Below, piece after piece: positions 7,047 through 16,836 of a DNA stretch of 36,129 nucleotides (the first letter of the stretch is position 1; each line of letters starts with the position of its first letter). A program made the translations under genes and the position numbers. The DNA is from Cytophagales bacterium. Its GTDB lineage: Bacteria > Bacteroidota > Bacteroidia > Cytophagales > Thermoflexibacteraceae. Where the stretch lies: positions 1 to 36,129 of the forward strand of contig JAAFJS010000031.1 in the NCBI GenBank assembly GCA_013298985.1. Direction: 5' to 3'. Under the pieces are notes generated by a model. That model was not told where the DNA came from, ran no database searches, and was given only the letters and a program-made list of their open reading frames with translations.

Positions 7047-8075
7047 TTATCCTTTTTGTGTTTTTTTCAGTTTATAAATATTTTCAATGATTTCTACTAC
7101 TTTCAAGCCTTCCAAAGCATTGGTGGTAGCGATATTTTTGCCTTGAAGCGTATCTACTACATTCTCAATGATATAGTGATGGTTGGCAGCACTGCCCTTG
7201 TATGCGCCATAGTCGTTGGGCGGGTTCGAGAGGGCGAGTTCGGGCATGGTGTAGTCCTTGATGTGGCAACACTCTACTTTGTCCATGTACTGACCGCCAA
7301 CTTTGATAGAGCCGTTTTCACCAATGATGGTAATGCTACTTTCCAAGTTTTTGTCCCAAACTGAGGTAGAAAAATTGATGCTGCCTATGCCTCCTTTCTT
7401 AAAATCAAAACTGACAAAGCCTGAATCCTCAAACTCTGTAAGCTGTTCGTGATTAAAGTCGTTGAATTTGGCTTGAATATTTTGAATATCGCCAAAAAGC
7501 CAAAACATAATGTCAATAAAATGGCTAAATTGGGTAAAAAGCGTTCCTCCGTCTTGCGCTTGCGAGCCTTTCCAGCCGCCTTTTTTGTAGTAGCGTTCAT
7601 CACGATTCCAATAGCAATTTACTTGTACCATAAAAATCTTGCCTAATTTTCCTGAACTGACTACATTTTTGAGCCATTCGGAGGGTGGGGAGTAGCGGTT
7701 TTGCATCACACAAAACACCAATTTGTGCGCTTGGAGAGCCTTAAAAAGCACTTCTTCGGCATCTGTTTTGTGCAAAGCGATAGGTTTTTCGATGACTACG
7801 TGGTAGCCTTTTTCCAGTGCCGCAATGGATTGGCTGGCATGGTAGCCATTAGGCGTACATATATTGACTACATCTATTTGATGCCCAGCCTGAAGCAATG
7901 CGTCCATAGAGCTATAAAATGGCACTTTGAAAGTGCTTTCTATGTCCTGTTTGAGAGAAGCATTGGTATCTGCTGTGGCTACTAAGGTGGCATTGGGATT
8001 TTGCTCAATCATAGTTGCATGACGCTTGCCAATATGCCCCATGCCAATAATGGCAAATTTAATTTTTTGTTCCAT
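7047..8075 (-). CDS. wlbA: UDP-GlcNAc(A) 3-dehydrogenase, Gfo/Idh/MocA family (WlbA/WbpB type)
   Basis: 342 residues. An N-terminal Rossmann fold opens with [13 protein letters not shown] (GxGxxG at residues 11-16), and EKPIA at 96-100 is the cofactor/substrate lysine motif of Gfo/Idh/MocA oxidoreductases. The C-terminal beta-sheet domain includes [17 protein letters not shown] and [13 protein letters not shown], which are close to WlbA. The reaction is oxidation of the C3 hydroxyl of UDP-GlcNAcA to the 3-keto sugar (EC 1.1.1.335), the substrate of the neighbouring aminotransferase. The gene lies 11 bases after wlbC and 8 before wlbB; this three-gene order supports the assignment. The UDP-GlcNAc 6-dehydrogenase that should make its substrate is not in the window. 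Confidence 0.88.
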   Translation of the reverse strand: MEQKIKFAIIGMGHIGKRHATMIEQNPNATLVATADTNASLKQDIESTFKVPFYSSMDALLQAGHQIDVVNICTPNGYHASQSIAALEKGYHVVIEKPIALHKTDAEEVLFKALQAHKLVFCVMQNRYSPPSEWLKNVVSSGKLGKIFMVQVNCYWNRDERYYKKGGWKGSQAQDGGTLFTQFSHFIDIMFWLFGDIQNIQAKFNDFNHEQLTEFEDSGFVSFDFKKGGIGSINFSTSVWDKNLESSITIIGENGSIKVGGQYMDKVECCHIKDYTMPELALSNPPNDYGAYKGSAANHHYIIENVVDTLQGKNIATTNALEGLKVVEIIENIYKLKKTQKG

Positions 8076-8086
8076 TGTGCTTTTTT

Positions 8087-9226
8087 CTATAAAGTCTTTT
8101 CTTTGATTGTGTTACAAATATAATTTAATTGTTCGTTGTCCAGTTCGGTGTGCATGGGCAAAGATAATACTTTTTCGCAAAGCATTTCAGCAATGGGGAA
8201 CTGTCCTTTTTGATAGCCAAAGTTTGTATAGGCATTTTGCAGGTGCAGCGGCGAAGGGTAATAAATCATACTGGGAATCTGTGCCTGCGCTAATGCTTGC
8301 TGCAATTCGGTTCGGAATGAGGCTGTTCGGCAGTGCAGGGTGTATTGGTGATAAACGTGTGTAGAATTTTTAGCTATTGGAGGTATTTCAAACCATGCGT
8401 TTCCATTTAGCTGTTGGTCATAAAAGGCGGCGGCTTGCTGGCGATTTTTGATATAGGTTTTTAAGTTGTTGAGTTTTACACGCAAAATTGATGCTTGCAA
8501 GGTGTCCAGCCGCGAATTAATCCCTACAATTTCGTATTGATATTTCTTTTTTTGCCCATGGTTGGCTATCATTTGCATCTTCTCTGCCAAACGGTCATCA
8601 CTGGTATATATCGCGCCGCCATCGCCCATACACCCCAAATTTTTGGAAGGAAAAAAAGACGTAGTGCCAATGTGTCCTATCGTTCCTGCAAACTGAGTTT
8701 TACCAGCGTGTGAAGTATATTGCGCGCCTATCGCTTGGGCATTGTCCTCTATGACCCACAAATTGTGCTTTAGAGCAATCGCCATGAGCGCGTCCATGTC
8801 TGCACATTGCCCAAACAAGTGGACTGCTACAATCGCTTTGGTCTGTTTGGTAATTTTTTCTTCTATCTGGCTGACATCAAGGTTAAAAGTAGAGGGATTA
8901 GCATCAATAAATACGGGCTTGAAACCCAGAAAGGCAATGACCTCTACTGCCGCTACATAGTTAAAAGTGGGGACTATGATTTCTGCGCCTTGGGGCATAT
9001 CAAGTGCCATCATCGCTATTTGGAGGGCATCAGTACCGTTGGCGCAGGGAATGAGGTGCTTTACCTCTAAAAATTGAGCTAATGCTGCGGCAAAAAGTTT
9101 TACTTCTCCGCCATTGATAAAGGCGGATTCATCAATTACGCGTTGGATTGCGGCATCGACCTCTGGCTTGATGTGGGCATATTGCTTTTGGAGGTCGACC
9201 ATTTGAATAGCTGTTTTCGGATTCAT
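8087..9226 (-). CDS. wlbC: DegT/DnrJ/EryC1/StrS aminotransferase (WlbC/WbpE type)
   Basis: 379 residues, a PLP-dependent fold type I sugar aminotransferase. The PLP lysine is K195 in FFPSKNLGCMGDGGA; the cofactor-stacking and binding segment is VIEDNAQAIGA (D161, Q164), and CANGTDAL is the phosphate-binding loop. The enzyme would transfer the amino group of glutamate to the 3-keto group of UDP-2-acetamido-2-deoxy-ribo-hexuluronate (EC 2.6.1.98). The family covers many 3- and 4-keto sugars, so the 3-amino assignment rests on the adjoining WlbA- and WlbB-type genes, which lie directly downstream. The upstream glycosyltransferase gene ends 10 bases away, so it is inside the operon. Confidence 0.88.
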   Translation of the reverse strand: MNPKTAIQMVDLQKQYAHIKPEVDAAIQRVIDESAFINGGEVKLFAAALAQFLEVKHLIPCANGTDALQIAMMALDMPQGAEIIVPTFNYVAAVEVIAFLGFKPVFIDANPSTFNLDVSQIEEKITKQTKAIVAVHLFGQCADMDALMAIALKHNLWVIEDNAQAIGAQYTSHAGKTQFAGTIGHIGTTSFFPSKNLGCMGDGGAIYTSDDRLAEKMQMIANHGQKKKYQYEIVGINSRLDTLQASILRVKLNNLKTYIKNRQQAAAFYDQQLNGNAWFEIPPIAKNSTHVYHQYTLHCRTASFRTELQQALAQAQIPSMIYYPSPLHLQNAYTNFGYQKGQFPIAEMLCEKVLSLPMHTELDNEQLNYICNTIKEKTL

Positions 9227-9236
9227 TTTTTTATCG

Positions 9237-10436
9237 TTATTTTTCTAAGATATTTTTCATTTGTAATGCCTTGGCTTGCATATCTAAATACTTAAAAGCA
9301 CAGGCTCTAATTTTTTTATGGTGATTTGGTATTTGATAAACCTCTTTTACAAAATCAATTAATTTATTTATTTCCAAAGGAGCTTCACTGGATTCCTGAT
9401 GTAGTACAAAAGGCTCAAAATCAGCTTTTTGGTGTAAATCCGTATCTTGGTAAGCCAGTACAAAGGGTAGTCCATACGCCAAGTATTCACGTGTTTTTAG
9501 CGGGGTAGCTTCTTTGATATTCTTGCGGTGCGTAGCCAAGCTACTTATCCCAAGATGGCAACTATTCATTAAATCAGCTAACTCTCTGCCAATCGCTTTT
9601 TCCTCGAATACAATAGTTACATTAGCAGGCATCTCCTTTGCTAAATCTTTGTCCTCATCAAAAAACTCACCAACTGCGTAAAAAGTGATTTTTAAATTGC
9701 CTTTATACTGTTTTAATCCTGTTAATACTCTATCGCAACCATGCCAGATGGCTCTCGAACCACTCAAAAGTATCAAATTCAAACTTGTTCCATCAAAGAT
9801 TGGAGGCGTTCTCAAAGGCACATCTGCAACCTCTATGCCATTACCTACGGTAAAATTTTGATATAGCGGCTCGCGATTGGTTTCATAATCAGCAATTTCT
9901 TGGGTTACGGCAAATCCTAATTTGGCATATCGGAAAACCTGTGCGGCATATTTTTTTTCATCATTGACTCGTTTTTTGTACTGAAAAGGATAGCGCAAGA
10001 TAGCCCAAGTAAAATCATCAAACCAGCCGCGCCTGATTCTGTATAAAAAATCTCGGAAGGTATAGTTAGACTTTAAAGCCATTTCCCATTCATCTAATTC
10101 CTTGGTATTGTGTTCGAAGCAAAATTTTTTAGGATATTTTTTGACCAATCTGAGTAGTGGGAGGCTTGCCATAGGATAGCGAAATATAAAAAAATCAAAC
10201 TCGCTATGCCGTTTGTTCAAAAAAGTATTCAGGTAAGCATACTTTGCTGCGCCATCAATAGGAATGAAGTGCATATACGCTTCTTCCATGATAGGTGGGA
10301 TTTGTGATTTGGGGTGAAAAAACAGGGCTTCGGTCTGCACTCCTATTTTATTAAGATTACGTACTTTGGAGATTTCTTTTTTGACGACTCCAAAGGACTG
10401 AAAAGACCATAAATCTGCGATATAAAGGATTCTCAT
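9237..10436 (-). CDS. GT-B glycosyltransferase
   Basis: 399 residues, ATG at 10436, 6 bases after the amidotransferase gene. The N-terminal domain starts MRILYIADLWSFQSFGVVKKE; FCFEHNTKELDEWE near residue 110 resembles the acceptor domain of GT4 enzymes. The C-terminal domain contains NLILLSGSRAIWHGCDRVLTG (donor domain start), LKITFYAVGEFFDE and TPLKTREYLAYGLPFVLA, where KxREYLAYGLP corresponds to the E-x7-E donor region with only the second acidic position obvious. No membrane segment. It probably adds one sugar of the repeat unit on the cytoplasmic face of the inner membrane. Linkage and donor are unknown. Confidence 0.75.
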   Translation of the reverse strand: MRILYIADLWSFQSFGVVKKEISKVRNLNKIGVQTEALFFHPKSQIPPIMEEAYMHFIPIDGAAKYAYLNTFLNKRHSEFDFFIFRYPMASLPLLRLVKKYPKKFCFEHNTKELDEWEMALKSNYTFRDFLYRIRRGWFDDFTWAILRYPFQYKKRVNDEKKYAAQVFRYAKLGFAVTQEIADYETNREPLYQNFTVGNGIEVADVPLRTPPIFDGTSLNLILLSGSRAIWHGCDRVLTGLKQYKGNLKITFYAVGEFFDEDKDLAKEMPANVTIVFEEKAIGRELADLMNSCHLGISSLATHRKNIKEATPLKTREYLAYGLPFVLAYQDTDLHQKADFEPFVLHQESSEAPLEINKLIDFVKEVYQIPNHHKKIRACAFKYLDMQAKALQMKNILEK

Positions 10437-10442
10437 GTTATT

Positions 10443-12275
10443 TTATTTAGCCAAAAAAGAGCCAATCATAAATATTTTCCATTGGTCAGCCTCTTGTAAT
10501 ATGTATTTTGGGTGAATAATTTTCTCTGCTATCATTTTGTTTTTATAATCCTGTAACATGGATTTCAGAGGCTCTTTGGCAAACCAACTTTGCTGTGGTG
10601 GCTCATAGCCAATCTTGTCCTTTCTCCATGTAATTTCAGGTGGCATCAGGTTTTCGAATGATTTACGTTGGATATATTTTGTCCAGCCTTGTTGAATCTT
10701 AAAAGAAGCAGGCAGACTAAATACAAACTCGACCAGCTCGTGGCTCAGGAAAGGTAGGCGCACTTCGCGAGAGTGTGCCATAGAACTTCTGTCAGCATAG
10801 CGTAACAAATCTTCTAATCCGTATTCAAATGTATTAAAGTGAAGATAACTATTCAGTGTATGATGCTTGTTTTCGTCAAGTATAGGCAGTTGAAATTTAT
10901 CAAAATCGGGGTTTAAAAGTGGGTAAAACAACTTGTTTTCAGGCTGCTCATTATCAATACCCACTAATTTTTTGAGTCGTTCTTTTACATACCCCCAAGG
11001 ATAACGTTCTATGAATGTTTTTACTTTGGGAGGGTTCAAATCTTGGAAGGCTTGGTACTCTATTTGGTACAAGGCGGGATTGTTTCTTTTGAGTTCTGCC
11101 CAGTAAGTTTGGTAATAAGGGTGATAACCCGCTAACATTTCATCTGCTCCCTGCCCGTCCAAAAGTACAATCACACCATTTTCTTTTGCCAATCGCATTA
11201 CACACCATTGGGCATAAATACTTGCGCTACCAATGGGTTCTTCTTGGTGATACATGAGTTGTTTCCATTCTTTTATCATTTTATCATGTTCAGGATAGAC
11301 AAAGTGAGGCTCAACGGAGGTAGCATTGATAACATACTGCATAAACTTTCCTTCGTCTTTGACAAAATTGCGGAAGCGTGCAGAGAAAGTTTTTTGCTTA
11401 ATTTTTAAATTTTTATTTAGTTCGTTGATGCAGCAAACTACTGCCGAGCTATCTAAGCCTCCTGAAAGGCTTGACCCCACAGGTACATCTGCCCTGAGCC
11501 TACGCTTGACAGAAAGGCTAAATAAGTGATAAAACTGCTCGCAAGCAGCTTCAAAACTTATCAAATTATTGCCCACATTCTCTTGTGGTATATGCCAATA
11601 ACGACATTTTTTCAGTGCATGGTTTGTATCAATCGTTAAATAGTGAGCCGCTTCCAACTTATAAATGTTTTCAAAGAAGGTGTCTTCTGCATTTGTAGGG
11701 TCGCTGACATAAGAGGCTTTTAAGAATTGGTGAATTCTGCTTGCTTTCATCTTTCGTGGAATATTGACAGCCCACAGAGCTTTCATTTCCGAAGCAAAGG
11801 CAAAGATGCCGCTTGGCTCGTAATAATAAAAAAAAGGTTTTTCACCAAATCTATCTCGCGCACAAAACAGTTTTTTTTCTATTTCATCATAAATCGCAAA
11901 GGCAAACATACCGTCCAACTCAGCTAAACAATTTTCGCCCTTTTCAGCATACAAAGCCATCAAGACCTCGGTATCACTATCAGAATTAAATTGATAGCCC
12001 TTTTGTAGCAGTTTTTCTTTGATTTCTACATAATTGTAGATTTCGCCATTGAATGTAATGGTATAACGCCCTTGTGCGTACTGCATGGGCTGTTTGCCGC
12101 GCTCTGATAAGTCGATGATAGACAAACGGCGATGCCCCAAGCCTACGCGCGTATCTGGGGAGAGCCAATGCCCGTCTCCGTCTGGACCGCGATGGGCAAT
12201 GACATCTGTCATTTTTTTAAGTTGGGATAGCTCAACGGCTTGTGAATGATGATAGATTCCTGATATTCCGCACAT
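10443..12275 (-). CDS. Asparagine synthase-type glutamine amidotransferase (1)
   Basis: 610 residues. N-terminal class II glutaminase domain with nucleophile Cys2 (MCGISGIYHH), HRGPDGDG at 28-35, FNGEIYNY at 75-82 and RDRFGEKP at 140-147. C-terminal synthetase domain has the PPi-loop SGGLDSS at 271-277. All catalytic parts are intact. True asparagine synthases make Asn from Asp, but homologues inside O-antigen loci amidate uronic acids (the WbpS type). Its position amid a glycosyltransferase and the wlb-type uronic acid genes favours amidation of a diamino-uronate, by inference. It shares the fold with, but is clearly diverged from, the second copy at 18894. Gap to the upstream GT2 gene is 21 bases. 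Confidence 0.88.
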   Translation of the reverse strand: MCGISGIYHHSQAVELSQLKKMTDVIAHRGPDGDGHWLSPDTRVGLGHRRLSIIDLSERGKQPMQYAQGRYTITFNGEIYNYVEIKEKLLQKGYQFNSDSDTEVLMALYAEKGENCLAELDGMFAFAIYDEIEKKLFCARDRFGEKPFFYYYEPSGIFAFASEMKALWAVNIPRKMKASRIHQFLKASYVSDPTNAEDTFFENIYKLEAAHYLTIDTNHALKKCRYWHIPQENVGNNLISFEAACEQFYHLFSLSVKRRLRADVPVGSSLSGGLDSSAVVCCINELNKNLKIKQKTFSARFRNFVKDEGKFMQYVINATSVEPHFVYPEHDKMIKEWKQLMYHQEEPIGSASIYAQWCVMRLAKENGVIVLLDGQGADEMLAGYHPYYQTYWAELKRNNPALYQIEYQAFQDLNPPKVKTFIERYPWGYVKERLKKLVGIDNEQPENKLFYPLLNPDFDKFQLPILDENKHHTLNSYLHFNTFEYGLEDLLRYADRSSMAHSREVRLPFLSHELVEFVFSLPASFKIQQGWTKYIQRKSFENLMPPEITWRKDKIGYEPPQQSWFAKEPLKSMLQDYKNKMIAEKIIHPKYILQEADQWKIFMIGSFLAK

Positions 12276-12296
12276 AAGTATATAAATCTAATTACA

Positions 12297-13256
12297 TTAG
12301 TTTTTTCCCCAAAAACGAGGTAATACCACACTATTTTCCAATTTTTCTATGATACCTAAATTAGCAAAAATAATTTCCCAAAAATGTTTATCAAAAATAT
12401 TTGCTAAATTAAGCCATAGTAAACGAAGCAAAAAATAAAAGGCTTTCCCTTTTTTATTAGTTAGCACCATACCTTCTGCCTCTTTGTAATAATATATACG
12501 TGCATAATGCTGGTAGGTAGATGGTTTAAGATTAAAAAAACCTGTTTTCTTGCGTCGCTTATACGCTTTTAGAATAGCTAATAGTGCAAATAATTGGGAA
12601 GTATGACCATTGTTAACTTGTGAAATACCCATAGCATTTTTACGATAATAGTACAGGGGTTGATTTACAAAAATGAGATTGCCCACCTCTTCTAATTTGA
12701 GGAAAATATCCATGTCTAAAGCGGCTTTAAAATTTATATCAAAGCCTTCAGTCTGTAAATACAGTTTTTTCTTGAAGGTAGCAAAACTTGATGCTCTGAA
12801 GCCCTCTATTAAACTGCTACTTTCTTTTACCTCTCCTATTATCTTGTTTTCTACTCCTTTAATATGCAAGTTTTCATCGCAGTAATAGAAAGTGCTATAA
12901 ATCAGGCTTGCCGTTGGGTTTTCAATATGTGCTTGCTTCATAACTTCTATGGTATTCTCTACCAATGCGTCATCTGCGCCCAACATCCCTATAATTTCTC
13001 CTGTAGCGTGGTCAGTCGCTGTGCGAAAAGCAGCAGAAGCACCTCTATTCTGTGCGTGTTTAATTACTTTAATGCGTTGGTCTGCATGGTACGCTTCCAA
13101 TATTTCTATAGAGTTATCCGTAGAGCAATCATCTACAATTACCAATTCCCAATGGGGGTAGGTTTGCTTTAAAATACTCTCTATTAATTCTACTAAATAT
13201 TTGCCATTGTTATAATTGGCAACAATTACAGAAAAATTTATACTATGCATTTTCAC
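12297..13256 (-). CDS. Family 2 glycosyltransferase
   Basis: 319 residues with a GT-A fold. The start is the classic GT2 nucleotide-binding pattern: FSVIVANYNNGKYLVELIES, ELVIVDDCSTDNS (D-D at about residues 41-42), NRGASAAFRTA, and the metal-binding GMLGADDA near residue 94 in place of DxD. The acceptor-side segment ALDMDIFLKLEEVG also fits. The C terminus is basic and amphipathic (KAYKRRKKTG, then GKAFYFLLRLLWLNLANIF), possibly binding the membrane. It is an inverting transferase that likely extends the lipid-linked glycan. Its start overlaps the end of the upstream GT4 gene by 4 bases, indicating translational coupling. Confidence 0.88.
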   Translation of the reverse strand: MKMHSINFSVIVANYNNGKYLVELIESILKQTYPHWELVIVDDCSTDNSIEILEAYHADQRIKVIKHAQNRGASAAFRTATDHATGEIIGMLGADDALVENTIEVMKQAHIENPTASLIYSTFYYCDENLHIKGVENKIIGEVKESSSLIEGFRASSFATFKKKLYLQTEGFDINFKAALDMDIFLKLEEVGNLIFVNQPLYYYRKNAMGISQVNNGHTSQLFALLAILKAYKRRKKTGFFNLKPSTYQHYARIYYYKEAEGMVLTNKKGKAFYFLLRLLWLNLANIFDKHFWEIIFANLGIIEKLENSVVLPRFWGKN

Positions 13257-14449
13257 TTTATTGCTTGTTGATACACTTTTGTCATTCTATCTAAAAAGGC
13301 TTCTGTACCAAATTTGTCTATGATTCCTTGACGTGCTTTCTGGGCATCAAAAGTTATTTCTCTATCTTTTAGCCTCAAAATAGCCTCTGCCAATGCCTGA
13401 TAATCTCTGATGTGTACTTTGAGTCCATTGCTACCATCTACGATGTCGTCAATACCGCCGCTACGAGTTACCACTACGGGTTTCCCACATATTATAGCCT
13501 CTGCCACAGCTATACCAAAACTTTCGCTGATGCTGGTGGATAAAAACACATCACACTGTTGATAATAAAAAGGCATATTAGTTCTATCGGCATACTGAAC
13601 AAACGATACATGAGGCAAAATTAGTGGAAATTGGTCTAATAATGACTTTATATACTCGTTTTTTTCAGGAGATATACCAATGACATTCAAACTAATGTCG
13701 TTATTACCAAACTCGATGAGTAAGTTAAATGCAGCGAATAGGGTTTCTAAATCTTTGTTGATAGGTTCATTCGCTACTGTTAATAGCTGAAAAGATGACT
13801 TGGTATTTTTTTCTACTGATATAGGAAATAGGTCTTCATTGATATAATTGCCCACCGCAATCGGCTTGCATCTGAACCCCATAGCTAATATTTCTCGTAT
13901 CTTTGAATGGCTCACTGCGGTAACTAAGGTGGCAGCTTCATAGGCTAATGCCATTTGCTCATTTTTGAATTGGTTAAAATCTTCTAACCAAAATTCGCCA
14001 CCTGCGTGTTCTGTAATGATATAAGGTAAATGTGTGGCTCGGCTTATATAGTTACTTATCATGCCTCCAAACCTTACGCAGTGAGCGTGCAGTACATCAG
14101 GAATCCACTGCAAAGAGAGAATTTTAAATGCCTCTAAATAACACTGAAACATCATAAAAGTATTTTTTTCTTCGCTAAGTGTTTTATTTTGAGGATATTG
14201 GAAAGTCCACATCTCTGGCGGTGGATGAGTGAGAGGAGTGATAGAAACGACTCTTTTTTTTAGCCTCATTTTCAGCTTTGCTATATTAAAATCCAGCTTG
14301 CTCACTTGCTTTGCCTCTCCAAACAATACTTTGATGTCAAAATTCCTTGACAATAGCTGTGCCTGCTCTTGAAAAAAAGAGCCTGCCAAGGGGTTTTGGG
14401 CAGTTGGATACCATGAGGGTATGATTAAGACTTTTGGGGGGCTTGGCAT
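13253..14449 (-). CDS. Family 4 glycosyltransferase
   Basis: 398 residues, a canonical GT4 retaining GT-B enzyme. The N-terminal domain carries VLIIPSWYPTAQNPLAGSFFQEQAQ (acceptor domain with glycine loop), YIITEHAGGEF and TAVSHSKIREIL. The C-terminal domain carries LLTVANEPINKDLETLFAAF, VSFVQYADRTNMPFYYQQCDVFLSTSISESFGIAVAEAIICGKPVV with the E-x7-E donor motif, and a closing helix region. No membrane helices, so it is cytosolic or peripheral. It lies 15 bases downstream of the UDP-sugar 2-epimerase gene and overlaps the GT2 gene by 4 bases. The donor could be the product of that epimerase, but this is only positional. Confidence 0.88.
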   Translation of the reverse strand: MPSPPKVLIIPSWYPTAQNPLAGSFFQEQAQLLSRNFDIKVLFGEAKQVSKLDFNIAKLKMRLKKRVVSITPLTHPPPEMWTFQYPQNKTLSEEKNTFMMFQCYLEAFKILSLQWIPDVLHAHCVRFGGMISNYISRATHLPYIITEHAGGEFWLEDFNQFKNEQMALAYEAATLVTAVSHSKIREILAMGFRCKPIAVGNYINEDLFPISVEKNTKSSFQLLTVANEPINKDLETLFAAFNLLIEFGNNDISLNVIGISPEKNEYIKSLLDQFPLILPHVSFVQYADRTNMPFYYQQCDVFLSTSISESFGIAVAEAIICGKPVVVTRSGGIDDIVDGSNGLKVHIRDYQALAEAILRLKDREITFDAQKARQGIIDKFGTEAFLDRMTKVYQQAIK

Positions 14450-14464
14450 ATTGTTTTAGTATTT

Positions 14465-15538
14465 TTATGTTTTTTGTAATAGAATATTTATTATTCTTTG
14501 AGCTGTATTTCCATCACCATATAGATTGATATGTTCTTTCTGGCTTATTTTTTCTATGTTTTTGTAGGCATTTACTATTTTTTCCAGATTAGTCCCCACT
14601 AATTCGTTCCAACCAGCTTCTATGGTTTCTACCCACTCTGAGGTATCTCTGAGGGTGATACAAGGCACATGGAGATAGTAGGCTTCTTTTTGCAAGCCAC
14701 CAGAATCTGTGAGCGCAACTTTTGTATTTGCCAAGAGTTGCATCATGTCTAAATAGCCCAAAGGCTCCACAACAATTACATTTTGAGGAATCTGTATTTG
14801 ACTTTGGGCTATTTTATTATTGGTACGTGGGTGGATAGGCAAAATAATTTTGTCTTCTATTTGCTTAAAAGCCTCTAATATGTTTCTTAAATTACTTTCA
14901 TTATCTGTATTTTCTTGCCGATGTATTGTTGCCAAAGCATATTCTTTTGGTCTTATTTTGAGTTGATTCAAAATAGTAGATTTACTTTTTGCTTTTTCAC
15001 TAAACTCCAATACAGCATCATACATAATATCTCCAACTTCATACACACCATGTGTAATGCCTTCTTTGTTAAGTAGTTGAACTGCATTTTGAGAAGGTGT
15101 AAAAAGCCAAGTAGATACTTGGTCGGTAAGAATTCGGTTAATTTCTTCTGGCATCTTCTTATCGAAGCTACGCAAACCTGCCTCTACATGAGCAATAGGA
15201 ATATGGAGTTTAGCTGCCGCCAAAGCACCCGCCAAAGTAGAATTGGTATCACCATAAACCAAAACTGCATCAGGTTTCTCTTTCAACATTACCTCTTCTA
15301 TCTCTATGAGCATTTTTCCCGTCTGTGCGCCATGGCTTCCTGAACCTACTTGCAGATGGTAATGAGGCTTAGGTATACCCATTTCCTCAAAAAAAATGGC
15401 AGACATATTTTCGTCATAATGCTGACCTGTATGCACTATGATTTCCTCTATGTTCTTGGTTTGTTGTGCTTTGACAGAAAAAATAGCTGCTTTGATAAAC
15501 TGGGGTCTTGCGCCGATGACGGTGAGTATTTTTATCAT
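14465..15538 (-). CDS. wbpI: Non-hydrolysing UDP-sugar 2-epimerase (UDP-GlcNAc3NAcA type)
   Basis: 357 residues with a GT-B-like epimerase fold. IGARPQFIKAA at the N terminus, HTGQHYDENMS, VYGDTNSTLAGALAAAKL, HVEAGLRSFDKKMPEEINRILTD and LTDSGGLQKEAYYLHVPCITLRDTSEW are the conserved substrate and catalytic segments. The PQFIKAA and MPEEINR wording fits the branch that acts on UDP-2,3-diacetamido-2,3-dideoxy-glucuronate (EC 5.1.3.23), giving UDP-ManNAc3NAcA, better than the plain UDP-GlcNAc epimerase WecB. The wlbA, wlbB and wlbC homologues in the same operon provide its expected substrate. The plain UDP-GlcNAc reaction cannot be excluded from sequence alone. Confidence 0.85.
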   Translation of the reverse strand: MIKILTVIGARPQFIKAAIFSVKAQQTKNIEEIIVHTGQHYDENMSAIFFEEMGIPKPHYHLQVGSGSHGAQTGKMLIEIEEVMLKEKPDAVLVYGDTNSTLAGALAAAKLHIPIAHVEAGLRSFDKKMPEEINRILTDQVSTWLFTPSQNAVQLLNKEGITHGVYEVGDIMYDAVLEFSEKAKSKSTILNQLKIRPKEYALATIHRQENTDNESNLRNILEAFKQIEDKIILPIHPRTNNKIAQSQIQIPQNVIVVEPLGYLDMMQLLANTKVALTDSGGLQKEAYYLHVPCITLRDTSEWVETIEAGWNELVGTNLEKIVNAYKNIEKISQKEHINLYGDGNTAQRIINILLQKT

Positions 15539-15548
15539 TTAAAGTCTT

Positions 15549-16811
15549 CTATTTTAATAAGTTATCAATAATTTCTAAGCAAATCTCTTTATTTTTTTCC
15601 GCAGAAAGCTCATAGGCGTACTTATGCGACTGATTTTTATAATACATTACCTTTTCGGTTGTCAATTCATTGAGTTTTTTTGCTAAACTTTGTGGAGTAA
15701 AATCATCGCTGACAATACCTAAATCATATTCGTTTACTATACGCGCCATCTCAGGTGAGGTAGCTATGGCAATACCTAATCTTGCTTGGATAAACTCAAA
15801 AAACTTGTTGGGTAGAGCTAATAGATTATTAAAATTAGTAGGAAGAAGCAAATAAATTCCCATATCATATTGATTAATGTAATTAGCTATTTCATTAGTA
15901 GAGATTGGAGCAAGGAAAGTTATTTTAATATTTCCTTGTGCCATTTGTTTCAACGTTTCTAAATATTTTTTTGCATCAGCATCATTAGCAATAAGTATAA
16001 AATCTAAATAAAATCTGTCGTCAAGAAAACTCATTGCCTTTATCATCAAATCTATATGGCGCATTGGTGAGCAAATTCCATGGTGTATTAATCTAATTTT
16101 ATTTTCGCACACATCTTGTGGTTTCAAATCATAGAATTGGGTTGCGTTGGTAATAATTGAAGGCTTTACTTTAAAGTTTTTTTCAAATTCATCTGCTATA
16201 CCTTGGCAAACTGTCGTCATAGCGTTTATCTTGGGGATATAGAAATGGCATAAAAAATTAGTCAATGGCTTGTATATTTCCACCCAATCCTTATGACTTT
16301 CATCAAACTCTAAAGGATGGTACTCGTGAGAGTCTAATAGTATTTTTGCTTTATATTTTTCCCTATATTTTATAGCAATGGGTAAGGTATTTATATCATT
16401 GGCTATGACTACTTTATATTGTTGGTCAGAAAAAAGTTGCAAGATTTTTGAACGTCTTTCAGTCCAATAAGTGTAAAAGTACCTTGCCTCTTGGAGTATT
16501 TCAAATTCAGTTTTTAGGTTAAAAAATTGTCTTATCTTTTGTAATAAAAGAATAAATATTGAAATCAATTTGCGAAGCGGAGTAGGCAAACCCCGATGAA
16601 ACAAAATTTCTCTTTTCTCCAGCATTGCTGGAGGCAATAATATATCAGTATCTTCAGGGTTGATTTGAAAAAATGTACCATTTTCTAACCCTGTAGGTGA
16701 AAACCCAACCGTAGATACCTCGTACTTATCTCTGAGCCACTGCACCTGTCGCAGTACGCGCGGGTCTTTGTGTAGATAACTAAAACAAATAATTAATATT
16801 TTTTTCTTCAT
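15549..16811 (-). CDS. GT-B glycosyltransferase
   Basis: 420 residues. The start KKKILIICFSYLHKDPRVLRQVQWL and the DSHEYHPLEF segment near residue 168 are typical of a bacterial GT4-like subgroup; MTTVCQGIADEFEKNF and RLIHHGICSPMRHIDLMIKA mark the domain boundary and donor domain. The donor motif is LLALPNKFFEFIQARLGIAIATS, where the second Glu precedes the small-residue loop. The product resembles the protein at 22095 in layout and wording (DAHDFYP and LNALPNGFFQSI there), so the two are probably diverged paralogues. AT-rich codon use. Gap to the upstream SDR gene is 25 bases. Confidence 0.82.
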   Translation of the reverse strand: MKKKILIICFSYLHKDPRVLRQVQWLRDKYEVSTVGFSPTGLENGTFFQINPEDTDILLPPAMLEKREILFHRGLPTPLRKLISIFILLLQKIRQFFNLKTEFEILQEARYFYTYWTERRSKILQLFSDQQYKVVIANDINTLPIAIKYREKYKAKILLDSHEYHPLEFDESHKDWVEIYKPLTNFLCHFYIPKINAMTTVCQGIADEFEKNFKVKPSIITNATQFYDLKPQDVCENKIRLIHHGICSPMRHIDLMIKAMSFLDDRFYLDFILIANDADAKKYLETLKQMAQGNIKITFLAPISTNEIANYINQYDMGIYLLLPTNFNNLLALPNKFFEFIQARLGIAIATSPEMARIVNEYDLGIVSDDFTPQSLAKKLNELTTEKVMYYKNQSHKYAYELSAEKNKEICLEIIDNLLK

Positions 16812-16836
16812 ACTTTACTAATTTGGGGGTAATCAA